Of a stretch of DNA of 64,000 bases, positions 17,357-24,705 are shown in pieces. Source of the DNA: Pseudomonadales bacterium. Its GTDB lineage: Bacteria > Pseudomonadota > Gammaproteobacteria > Pseudomonadales > Azotimanducaceae. The stretch's first letter is position 1, and every line of letters begins with the position of its first letter. The stretch spans positions 1 through 64,000 of the forward strand of contig JAJDVW010000073.1 in assembly GCA_022825925.1 (NCBI GenBank), in the 5' to 3' direction. The notes beneath the pieces were generated by a model. The model was not told the origin of the DNA. It searched no databases and saw nothing but the letters and a program-made list of their open reading frames with translations. A program made the position numbers and the translations under genes.

Positions 17357-18034
17357 CTACGACGCGTCGAGGCCCTCCAGCACGCCGGCGATCGATTCCG
17401 CGCGCAGTCCCCGCTTGACCTGGGCGTAGGCCGCACCGTCCAGCTTCACGAGGTTGTTCGCCGCCGCAAGCGCCGCGTCCCGTACCGCGTCGGGCGCCAC
17501 CACCTCGTCGAGAAAACCCGCGTTCCGCGCCTCGGCCGGAGCGAACATGGTGGCACCGATCGCCGCGCGCGACAGATACCGTTTCGACAGGCGCTCCCGG
17601 GCGAGCATGAGCGCGAAGGCCGGCAGCGACATGCCGATGGCGGTCTCGTTCAGGCCAATGACGAACTCGCCGTCCGCGCCCACCCGGTAGTCCGCGGCAA
17701 GCAGGCAGAACCCGCCGAGCGCCACCCCGTGACCGGTCGCCGCCGCGACGACCGGCAGGGGCAAGCCGTACAACCGCATCATCAGCCGCGCCCCGCCCTC
17801 CGACATCTTGCGGGCGGCCGCCGGGTCGCCGCCCCGAATGACCTTGAGGTCGAATCCCCCGGAGAAGATGCCGGGCCGGCCCGTGAGCACCACCGCCTTC
17901 GCCTCGGTCTCCGCCCGGTCGAGCAGGCCGTTCACCGTGGCGATCATGTGCGGACCGAAGGCGTTCGCCTTGCCGTCGTCCATGGTCACCACGGCCACGT
18001 GATCGATCAGTTCGTACTGTGCGGGATCCGCCAT
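17357..18034 (-). CDS. Enoyl-CoA hydratase/isomerase family protein
   Basis: A 225-residue crotonase-fold protein with AGGAGG before the ATG. The CoA-binding/oxyanion segments are visible as GRPGIFSGGFDLKVI and ATGHGVALGGFCLLAADYRV. It lacks a clear second catalytic Glu pair of true hydratases (the NETAIGMSLPAFA region carries one Glu) and is shorter than FadB/EchA enzymes (about 260 residues), so the reaction on the CoA substrate is uncertain. Confidence 0.88.
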   Translation of the reverse strand: MADPAQYELIDHVAVVTMDDGKANAFGPHMIATVNGLLDRAETEAKAVVLTGRPGIFSGGFDLKVIRGGDPAAARKMSEGGARLMMRLYGLPLPVVAAATGHGVALGGFCLLAADYRVGADGEFVIGLNETAIGMSLPAFALMLARERLSKRYLSRAAIGATMFAPAEARNAGFLDEVVAPDAVRDAALAAANNLVKLDGAAYAQVKRGLRAESIAGVLEGLDAS

Positions 18035-18197
18035 CGTTCCTCCTGCGGCAATATTCGGGCGCTCGTCTTGCGACCGTTCTCCGCGGATTCTAGCAACGGC
18101 GGCCCGCCGCGCCGGCCGCCGCTCCTCGACAGCCTTGACAGCCTCCGGACGATCCACGATTTTGACGATCTTGCGGCCACGTTGACGGGAGGTGCCA

Positions 18198-18791
18198 ATG
18201 ATGCAAGCGCGAGGCTCGGCCCTGGCCGCGTTCGTCCTGGTGGCGCTGGCGTTCCGGCTGGCGCCCTATTGCCTGCACCTGTTGGGTGTCCCCATCGATC
18301 CCGCCACCACGGACTATCCCTGGAACTTCTCGCCAGTGCTGCCGCTGTGCGTGTTCGGCGCCGCCTGCTACGCGACACGGCGCGCCGCGTATCTCGCCCC
18401 GTTCGCGATCTACGCCGCGGGCGACCTCGGTATCTGGCTCTTGACGGGGCGCGCCGACTGGGCCTTCTACGACGCGCAGCCCGTGCTGTATCTCTCGGTG
18501 GCGCTGGTCGTGACCTGCGGCTTCTTCCTGCGGCGCCGGCGCACCTGGTATCGGATCGCGGCGACGGGGCTGGCTTCCGCCATCGTCTTCTTCGCGGTTT
18601 CCAACTTCGGCGTCTGGGCGCTCGGCGACGGGGTCCGCTACCCGCACGATGCGGCGGGGCTGGTCGACTGCTACGTGCAGGCCATCCCGTTCTTCCGCAA
18701 TACGCTCGTCAGCATGGCGCTCTTCCTGCCGCTGCTCTTCAGCCGGGTGACGCTGCACCGGCCGCACCTCGAGCCGGCCCTCTCGCGGTGA
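18198..18791 (+). CDS. DUF6580-type integral membrane protein, putative transport protein
   Basis: A 197-residue protein with five to six transmembrane helices (LAAFVLVALAFRLAPYCLHL; VLYLSVALVVTCGFFL; IAATGLASAIVFFAVSNFGV). GGGAGG lies 5 nt before the ATG at 18198; ATG 18201 is an alternative. The N-terminal pattern and size fit the DUF6580 family, thought to be substrate-binding transport components. The cobalamin-binding protein gene starts 39 bp downstream, which hints at corrinoid or precursor uptake. Confidence 0.68.
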   Translation: MMQARGSALAAFVLVALAFRLAPYCLHLLGVPIDPATTDYPWNFSPVLPLCVFGAACYATRRAAYLAPFAIYAAGDLGIWLLTGRADWAFYDAQPVLYLSVALVVTCGFFLRRRRTWYRIAATGLASAIVFFAVSNFGVWALGDGVRYPHDAAGLVDCYVQAIPFFRNTLVSMALFLPLLFSRVTLHRPHLEPALSR

Positions 18792-18830
18792 AGCGGCCGG
18801 CGCCGCCCAGGTAGCGCCGGAGTCCGCTCG

Positions 18831-19757
18831 GTGGCGGACGCCCGCATCGTCTCGCTCATCGCGAGCGCGACCGAGATCGTCACCGCGCTCGGCTTCGAGG
18901 AACAGCTCGTCGGCAGATCTCACGAGTGCGACTTCCCGCCCGGCGTGGAACGTCTTCCGGCGTGCTCGTCCTCGCAGGTCGATGCCGCCGCGACGAGCCG
19001 ACGGATCGACGGACGGGTCCGCGCCCTCGTCGCCGAGGCGCTGTCCGTCTACCGCGTCGACCCCGCCCTGCTCGACCGCCTGGCCCCCACGCACATCATC
19101 ACCCAGACCCAGTGCGAGGTCTGCGCCGTCAGCCTCGCGGACGTGGAGCGCGCGGTGCTCGAACTGGTCCACTCGCGTCCGCGGGTCGTCTCCCTCGAGC
19201 CGATGGACCTCGGCGATGTCTGGGGCGACATCCGCACGGTGGCCGCGTCCCTGGGCGCGCCGGACCACGGAGCCCGACTCGTGGACGGGCTCACGGCAAG
19301 ACTCGACGCGATCCGCGCCCGGACGGAGGTCCTGGCGGAACGTCCCGTGATCGCCTGCATCGAGTGGATCGATCCCCTCATGCACGCGGAGAACTGGGTG
19401 CCCGAACTGGTCCGGATCGCCGGGGGGACGATCATGATCGGGGAGCCCGGCCGCCACTCCGGCTACTTCTCGATGGACGAACTGGTGCGCCGCGACCCCG
19501 ACGTGATCGCGGTCATGCCCTGCGGGTTCGACATCGAGCGCTCGCTGCAAGAGATGCCTCCGCTGGCCACGCACCGGGACTGGGCGCGGCTGTCGGCCGT
19601 GCGCGCCGGACGCGCCTACGTGACCGACGGCAACCAGTACTTCAACCGTCCCGGACCCCGTGTCGTGGAGTCGGCGGAGATCCTGGCCGAACTGCTCCAT
19701 CCGGGAGCGGTCGACTTCGGGCATCGCGGGACCGGTTGGGTACCCTGGAGCGTGTGA
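18831..19757 (+). CDS. Cobalamin-binding (BtuF-like) periplasmic-binding-fold protein
   Basis: A 308-residue protein (GTG start) of the helical-backbone metal/corrinoid-binding fold: RIVSLIASATEIVTALGFEE at the N-terminus, THIITQTQCEVCAVSLADVE and GGTIMIGEPGRHSGYFSMDE later. These match the BtuF-like COG0614 group that binds vitamin B12. There is no signal peptide, unlike classical BtuF, so location is unclear. Adjacent to the DUF6580 membrane protein. Confidence 0.82.
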   Translation: MADARIVSLIASATEIVTALGFEEQLVGRSHECDFPPGVERLPACSSSQVDAAATSRRIDGRVRALVAEALSVYRVDPALLDRLAPTHIITQTQCEVCAVSLADVERAVLELVHSRPRVVSLEPMDLGDVWGDIRTVAASLGAPDHGARLVDGLTARLDAIRARTEVLAERPVIACIEWIDPLMHAENWVPELVRIAGGTIMIGEPGRHSGYFSMDELVRRDPDVIAVMPCGFDIERSLQEMPPLATHRDWARLSAVRAGRAYVTDGNQYFNRPGPRVVESAEILAELLHPGAVDFGHRGTGWVPWSV

Positions 19758-19913
19758 GCCCATGGATCCGCTGACATCCCCCGCACTTGAGGAGTCTCGA
19801 GCCCCGGCGTCCGTCGGGACCGACGAGGGGGCAGCGCTTCCGTGTCGCGCGTCTCGTCGCCCGTAGGTCCCATCCGCCGAGCGACGGGAACCCCGCCAGC
19901 GCGACGCGCCAGG

Positions 19914-21029
19914 TCACAGCCAGACTTCGAGGTTGTTCGCCCGGCCCATGTCGCGCGTCAGCTTCAGGTCGAGCACCTCGCTCATGTCGCAGGCGGTCAG
20001 CAGGTCGGCGATGTCCTGCCGGTCCTGTTCCCCCAGGGCCTCGAACTCGTCCTGCACGCGCTTGAGCACGTAGAAGCGGAAGGGCTGCGCCATGGTCGAC
20101 AGCGGAATGCCCTGGATCTCGAAGTTGCCCATGCCGATGCCCCGCTCGGCGACGGTGCCGGTCGCCAGCTCGGGGTTCTCCCGCAGCCAGTCGTTGATGG
20201 CCTGACAGGCGGCACGGGTCTCGGGTACGTAGTCGATGGCGAAGTGCTTCAGCACCTCGATCAACGTGTCCGGCACCTCGTCGCCCTCCAGATACGTCTC
20301 CTCCCGACCCCCGAACTCCCCCATGTCGGGTTCGGGGCGGTTCATCCGCTCCACCCAACGGAACATCCTGACCGCGTGCGTCTGCATCAGGGCCAGCGGC
20401 GCGGGATCGCGGCCCAGGTGACCGTACATCGGCGCCATCATGCCGAAGTCGCCGATGCAGGGCTTGCCGCCCAGGAGGTAGGGATGGTCGGAGAAGTGGG
20501 CGTTCATCTTCTTCAGCGTCGCCAGGTGCAGCGACTCGATCAGCGCCTTCGTTTCCGGCAGCACGCCCCAGGCCGGGTTGACCTGCTCCTGGATCAGCTT
20601 CATGCGGGCGTCCGCGGCGGCGACGGAGTCCTCCAGGTAGATGGTCTGGAAGTGGAACTTCAGGAAGTCCTGGTTGTCCCGGTCGAAGTTCCAGCGATAG
20701 TGCATGCAGGGGCGCAGCAGTCCTTCCGCCGCGATCGCGTCGAAGAGGCGGCTGACGATCCGCTGCTTCGGCGTCGCGGGCGAAAACCGGTGGCCGTTGC
20801 GTTCCTCGAAGTGATCGACGATGGCGACACCGTCCCGGATCACCGTGCCGTCGGGGAACTCGATCGTGGGGATGCCACGGCGTCCGCCGGCCTTGGGCAG
20901 GACCGACTCGTAGAAGTGCCGGGACGCGTGGGGCTCTTCCCGGTAATCGATGCCCGCCTTGATGAGATAGCTGCGCGCCCTGCCCGTGTACAGGGACATG
21001 GGAGAGCCGTAGAGGGTGATCGGGGTCAT
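19914..21029 (-). CDS. Glutathione S-transferase family protein
   Basis: A 371-residue protein, longer than usual GSTs (about 210). The N-terminal thioredoxin-like domain is MTPITLYGSPMSLYTGRARS followed by GRRGIPTIEFPDGTVIRDGV (cis-Pro and gamma-Glu-binding region). The helical domain contains DHPYLLGGKPCIGDFGMMAP, the usual N-capping box. An extra C-terminal segment of about 110 residues is unassigned. The ATG was chosen because the GST fold begins immediately after it. Confidence 0.85.
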   Translation of the reverse strand: MTPITLYGSPMSLYTGRARSYLIKAGIDYREEPHASRHFYESVLPKAGGRRGIPTIEFPDGTVIRDGVAIVDHFEERNGHRFSPATPKQRIVSRLFDAIAAEGLLRPCMHYRWNFDRDNQDFLKFHFQTIYLEDSVAAADARMKLIQEQVNPAWGVLPETKALIESLHLATLKKMNAHFSDHPYLLGGKPCIGDFGMMAPMYGHLGRDPAPLALMQTHAVRMFRWVERMNRPEPDMGEFGGREETYLEGDEVPDTLIEVLKHFAIDYVPETRAACQAINDWLRENPELATGTVAERGIGMGNFEIQGIPLSTMAQPFRFYVLKRVQDEFEALGEQDRQDIADLLTACDMSEVLDLKLTRDMGRANNLEVWL

Positions 21030-21381
21030 GGGGCCAACGCGTTTGGTCGATCCGGTTCGGAGCAGGGTAACAGCTAGCCGGAATCCCCCTCTTGACGGAC
21101 ATGGCTCCGCGCCCTCCGGCATCCGTCCTTGTCCAACGACGCCTCGTGAGCGATATGGGGCGGGCATGCTGCCACCTTCCGCTCCGCGACCCGGCAACTC
21201 GGCATCTGGCGGCATCTCGCGCCAGCCGCGTTGGCCCGTGGACGCCGGGGCACTCCATGCCGCGCCTATCGCCGGCCTTCCGCGAGACGTGGTGTCCGAT
21301 GCCGGGGCCGAGGGATGTGCCCGCACTCCGGCGGTCGCACACCGGTCCGAGTCAAGGCTTACGCCGGGATTATTGGCCAAC
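21030..21381. other. Intergenic stretch without recognisable gene
   Basis: These 352 bp between the divergent GST and AbiEi-Fic genes contain open frames only of the kind expected at high GC. No homology, tRNA, repeat or clear terminator was seen. It should hold the promoters of both flanking genes. Confidence 0.4.
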
Positions 21382-21404
21382 TTCTACACGCTAAGCGCGT
21401 AGAA
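21382..21404. promoter_or_regulatory. Near-palindromic operator candidate before the AbiEi-Fic gene
   Basis: Two 10-bp arms, TTCTACACGC and GCGCGTAGAA, flank the trinucleotide TAA with a single mismatch. The element ends 29 bp before the ATG (21434) and overlaps a possible -10 (TAGAAT, 21400-21405). AbiEi-type proteins autoregulate by binding inverted repeats at their own promoter, so this is a plausible self-operator. Confidence 0.5.
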
Positions 21405-21526
21405 TACCCACTTTGGCCGTGGTGCCTCCCGCTATGTCCGAGAAATCCCCACCCGTCGCCCTCCTGGGTGGAGGTGAGGTCATCGTCTCGCATGTGGGCA
21501 TCAGTCGGGCGGTGTCAAGGCTCGTC

Positions 21527-21532
21527 TCCTCC
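21527..21532. repeat. Target-site duplication, left copy
   Basis: TCCTCC immediately precedes the left terminal repeat of the IS1-like element. The identical TCCTCC (24224-24229) follows the right terminal repeat. Both are coding bases (Ser-Ser) of the interrupted AbiEi-Fic gene, and only one copy is needed to restore its frame. Confidence 0.75.
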
Positions 21533-21552
21533 GGGTAGTGGCTCAGTTTGAA
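21533..21552 (+). repeat. Left terminal inverted repeat of the IS1-like element
   Basis: Twenty bases, GGGTAGTGGCTCAGTTTGAA, exactly complementary to the right end at 24204-24223. Confidence 0.88.
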
Positions 21553-21636
21553 ATCCCGCTGTACGAGTGTCCTCCTGTACAGGCGTCCGGGATCGGGTAA
21601 GGTTCCCCCTACACCGCATTGAGGAAGGGGGAGCCC

Positions 21637-21849
21637 ATGCCGAAGCGCCCGCGGGACACCAACCAGCTTGCGAAGGCCGTCACCGACATCCTGACCGGCG
21701 AAGCCCGTAACGACTCGCACGACGCTCCAAGCGGTCGCGCCAAGGGCGGCCACGCGAGGGCCGCGAAGCTGTCGGCGGAGCGCCGCCGCGAGATCGCCAT
21801 GCAGGGCGTCGCCGCCCGCAAGGCATCGAGCAATGGCAGCGCGGTCTAG
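21637..21849 (+). CDS. Small basic protein of the IS element
   Basis: A 70-residue protein with GAGGAAGGGGGAG just before the ATG. The C-terminal half, GRAKGGHARAAKLSAERRRE followed by IAMQGVAARKA, is a Lys/Arg/Ala-rich motif seen in many small proteins of mobile elements and resembles histone H1-like tails. DNA or RNA binding is plausible from composition. First gene inside the element. Confidence 0.65.
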   Translation: MPKRPRDTNQLAKAVTDILTGEARNDSHDAPSGRAKGGHARAAKLSAERRREIAMQGVAARKASSNGSAV

Positions 21850-22027
21850 GGGCGGTCCTGCCCGAGAGGTCGAGCAGGACATGGACAACGCCGAACTCGA
21901 ACTGCGCCTGACCGGCAAGCTGAACGACCTCCGCAAGGAGGTTCTTGGCGAGATGCAGAAGGGGTTCTCCGCTCTCCGCAACGAGATCATGGACGAGCTT
22001 CGCGAGATCAAGGAGCGCCTGCCTTGA
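21833..22027 (+). CDS. Small coiled-coil protein of the IS element
   Basis: Encodes 64 residues from ATG 21833, overlapping the previous gene by 17 nt, or 48 from ATG 21881 (MDNAELELRLTGKLNDLRKE). The sequence is a heptad-like amphipathic helix (EVLGEMQKGFSALRNEIMDE), suggesting a coiled-coil or oligomerising protein. Its TGA stop overlaps a possible TTG start (22024) for the methyltransferase. Function unknown. Confidence 0.55.
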   Translation: MAARSRGGPAREVEQDMDNAELELRLTGKLNDLRKEVLGEMQKGFSALRNEIMDELREIKERLP

Positions 22028-23270
22028 CCTCGCGCGTGCGCGAGGCGAACAGCCCCCCCCCCCCGAAGCTGCGAACTTCGCGAACCAGACGATCTGGACG
22101 GCCGACAATCTCGACGTGATGCGGGGCATGAACTCCGCGTGCGTTGACCTGATCTACCTCGACCCGCCGTTCAACTCGAAAGCCAACTACGCCGCGCCGA
22201 TCGGCTCGAAGGCGGCGGGCGCCGCCTTCAAGGACACCTGGACTCTGACCGATCTCGACGTGGCCTGGATCAACCTGATCGAGGCGAAGCACCCGGCCCT
22301 ATACCGCGTGCTACTCGCGGCCATGACGGACAGCGACAAGTCCTACCTGGCGTACATGGCCGTCAGGCTGATCGAGATGCGCCGCATCCTCAAGCCGACC
22401 GGGAGCGTCTATCTGCACTGCGACCCGACCATGAGCCACTACCTCAAGCTCGTCATGGACGCGATCTTCGGGCGCAGGAACTTCCGCAATGAGATCGCAT
22501 GGTGCTATCGGAAATGGTCTGTCGCCGCCGGCCAGTTCGTGCGGAACCACGACGTGATGTTGTTCTATGCAGGCGACGAACGGACGTTCAATCCGCAGTT
22601 CGTGGAACCCTCTGCGGGCACGAGGAAGAGATGGAAAGGCCAGCGTCAACAAGCGGTCTTCGTGGACGGCGTTCGCCAGGCGCGAGCCTCGTACGACAGC
22701 AAGGCGCGTTCTCCATGCCCCGATTGGTGGGAGATTTCCGTGCTGAACCCGAACGCCAAAGAGCGCGTGGGCTACCCGACGCAGAAGCCGCTCGCGTTAC
22801 TGGATCGGATCATCCGGGCCAGCTCCGACGAGGGCGGGATCGTGCTTGACCCTTTCTGCGGTTGCGCCACGGCATGTATCGCGGCAGAGCAGAATCAACG
22901 GCAGTGGCTCGGAATCGACGTGTCCCCGAAGGCCGCGGAACTCGTACAGTCCCGGATGCGCGACGAGCTTGGGCTTTTCTACCAGGGCGCACACCGGACG
23001 GACATTCCGCAGCGCACCGACATCGGCAAGCTCATTCCCTACAACGATGCCAAGAACAAGCGCAAGCTGTACGGCGAACAAAGCGGATGCTGCGCCGGGT
23101 GCGGCGAGCTTTTCCGGGCGAACAACCTCGAAGTCGATCACATAGTCCCGCGAGCGAAAGGCGGCACGGATCACCTGTCCAACCTCCAACTCCTGTGCGG
23201 GCACTGCAACCGCGTCAAGGGCAACCGCGGCATGGAGTATCTCAAATCCAAGCTCCAAATTGCGGCATAA
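21945..23270 (+). CDS. Beta-class DNA methyltransferase fused to an HNH endonuclease domain
   Basis: Domain order: motif IV DPPFNSKANY (Asp at 22161) precedes motif I DPFCGCATACIAAE (22848), the order of beta-class N6-adenine/N4-cytosine methyltransferases. The C-terminal about 75 residues form an HNH domain with Cys pairs (CCAGCGELF, CGHC) and LEVDHIVPRAKGGTDHLSNL (first His of the motif at 23139). As read, the only upstream in-frame start is TTG 21945, whose first about 27 codons run out of frame through the preceding coiled-coil gene and look non-coding. A better start, TTG 22024, is in frame only if the C12 tract at 22053-22064 had 13 C. Methylation plus cutting in one passenger protein would be self-contained modification-restriction; this is inferred. 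Confidence 0.8.
   Translation: MARCRRGSPLSATRSWTSFARSRSACLDLARARGEQPPPPEAANFANQTIWTADNLDVMRGMNSACVDLIYLDPPFNSKANYAAPIGSKAAGAAFKDTWTLTDLDVAWINLIEAKHPALYRVLLAAMTDSDKSYLAYMAVRLIEMRRILKPTGSVYLHCDPTMSHYLKLVMDAIFGRRNFRNEIAWCYRKWSVAAGQFVRNHDVMLFYAGDERTFNPQFVEPSAGTRKRWKGQRQQAVFVDGVRQARASYDSKARSPCPDWWEISVLNPNAKERVGYPTQKPLALLDRIIRASSDEGGIVLDPFCGCATACIAAEQNQRQWLGIDVSPKAAELVQSRMRDELGLFYQGAHRTDIPQRTDIGKLIPYNDAKNKRKLYGEQSGCCAGCGELFRANNLEVDHIVPRAKGGTDHLSNLQLLCGHCNRVKGNRGMEYLKSKLQIAA
22053..22064 (+). repeat. C12 homopolymer at the start of the methyltransferase
   Basis: Twelve consecutive C lie between the natural-looking TTG start (22024) and the conserved methyltransferase body. One more C would join the two frames. 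It could be a slippage (phase-variation) tract or a sequencing length error. Confidence 0.85.
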
Positions 23271-23319
23271 CTGAACGAAAACACTTGCATTATGCCGTAG
23301 TGTAGGTAGTATGTTCACT

Positions 23320-24213
23320 ATGAACACGCTACCCGCACACAAGAAAACCCTGATCCTCAAGTGCCTCGTGGAGGGTATGTCCCTCCGCGCCGTCGCCCGC
23401 ATCGCGGACGTATCCCGGAACACGGTCAGCAAGCTGCTCGTAGACGCGGGGAAGGTCTGTGGTGAGTACCAGCACCGCGCCATGCGCGATCTCGGCTGCA
23501 CGCGGCTGGAGGTAGACGAGGCGTGGTCGTTCATCTACGCGAAGGAGAAGAACGTCGCTCGCGCCAAGTCGGCCCCTGCCGAAGCCGGCGACGTTTGGAC
23601 GTGGGTGGTCATCGACGCCGACACCAAGCTCATTCCGACGTGGCGGGTAGGCGACCGCTCCGGCATGACGGCCATCGACCTCATGGACGATCTCCGGGCG
23701 CGGCTGGCGCATCGGGTCCAACTCACCAGCGACGGCCACCGGGCGTACCTGGAAGCCGTGGAAGGCGCGTTCGGCGGCGACGTGGACTACGCGCAGCTCG
23801 TCAAGCTGTACGGGGCCGGTGGCGACCCCCGGCACCCTGACACGCGCTACAGCCCGTCAGAATGCATCGGAGCGCGGAAGGAAGTCGTCTCCGGCAACCC
23901 CGAGTGGGGCAAGATCGGCACATCCTACGTCGAGCGTCAAAACCTGACGATGCGTATGTCCATGCGCCGGTTCACCCGCCTGACCAACGCATTCTCGAAG
24001 AAGCTGGAGAACCACGCCGCGGCCATCGCGCTCCACTTCATGCACTACAACTTCTGCCGCATCCACCAAACGCTGCGCGTCACGCCTGCGATGGAAGCGG
24101 GCGTCACGGATCGCCTCTGGGAGATCGGGGATATCGTGCAAATGATCGAGGATGCCGCGCCCAAGCCGAACCGCCCGGCGACCTACAAGAAGCGTTCCGA
24201 GAATTCAAACTGA
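23320..24213 (+). CDS. IS1-family-like transposase (DDE)
   Basis: A 297-residue transposase. The N-terminal helix-turn-helix is EGMSLRAVARIADVSRNTVS. The acidic catalytic residues are likely Asp in EVDEAWSFIYAK, Asp in TSDGHRAYLEAV and Glu in TSYVERQNLTMRM. The tail is basic (ATYKKRSENSN). Related proteins begin MNTLP or MNKLP, so I use ATG 23320 rather than ATG 23311. The stop codon lies inside the right terminal repeat. A 49-bp gap separates it from the methyltransferase gene. Confidence 0.88.
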   Translation: MNTLPAHKKTLILKCLVEGMSLRAVARIADVSRNTVSKLLVDAGKVCGEYQHRAMRDLGCTRLEVDEAWSFIYAKEKNVARAKSAPAEAGDVWTWVVIDADTKLIPTWRVGDRSGMTAIDLMDDLRARLAHRVQLTSDGHRAYLEAVEGAFGGDVDYAQLVKLYGAGGDPRHPDTRYSPSECIGARKEVVSGNPEWGKIGTSYVERQNLTMRMSMRRFTRLTNAFSKKLENHAAAIALHFMHYNFCRIHQTLRVTPAMEAGVTDRLWEIGDIVQMIEDAAPKPNRPATYKKRSENSN

Positions 24214-24223
24214 GCCACTACCC
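24204..24223 (-). repeat. Right terminal inverted repeat of the IS1-like element
   Basis: Exact complement of the left end (21533-21552). It overlaps the last codons of the transposase and is followed by TCCTCC (24224-24229), the right copy of the target duplication. Confidence 0.88.
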
Positions 24224-24705
24224 TCCTCCGGCAGGCTGCGCAAGCTGGGCTCCAGGCTGTACACCTCCGACCTGGAGGGGGAGCCGGAGGAGATCGTGCG
24301 GCGCAACCTGTGGGATATCGTCGCCGGTTATTTTCCGGGCGCGCTGGTTGCCGACCGCACCGCGCTCGAGTTCGAGCCTGCGGCCGATGACGGTTCCGTC
24401 TGCCTGGTGACGGACTCCGGCGCCGACATCCAGTTGCCCGGCGTGCGCCTGCGACCGCGGCGCGGGGCACCGCCGCAACCCGACGATCGGCCGTTCACCC
24501 GGGGGCTGTACCTGAGTTCGACGCACCGGGCCTTTCTGGACAACCTGCGCCCGAGCCGTTCCCGGACATCGAGAGCAGCCTGGAGGTTCTCACTTCTTCG
24601 GCCGGGGCGGCGGCGCTGGGGCGTCTTCGGGACGACGCGCGACGCATCGCCCCCCGGATCGCGCGCGAGCGGGAGGCGGAGACGCTCGCGGACATCCTCG
24701 GCGCC

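Larger units (their letters stand above)
21533..24223 (+). mobile_element. IS1-like element (2,691 bp) carrying a methyltransferase-HNH passenger
   Basis: The ends are perfect 20-bp inverted repeats: GGGTAGTGGCTCAGTTTGAA at 21533-21552 and its complement at 24204-24223, flanked by a 6-bp TCCTCC duplication. Inside, all on the plus strand, are a small basic protein, a small coiled-coil protein, a DNA methyltransferase fused to an HNH domain, and the transposase, whose stop codon lies inside the right repeat. IS1/IS1595-superfamily elements with passenger genes are known. Exact insertion into an AbiEi-Fic gene and the intact ends indicate a fairly recent transposition. Confidence 0.85.
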
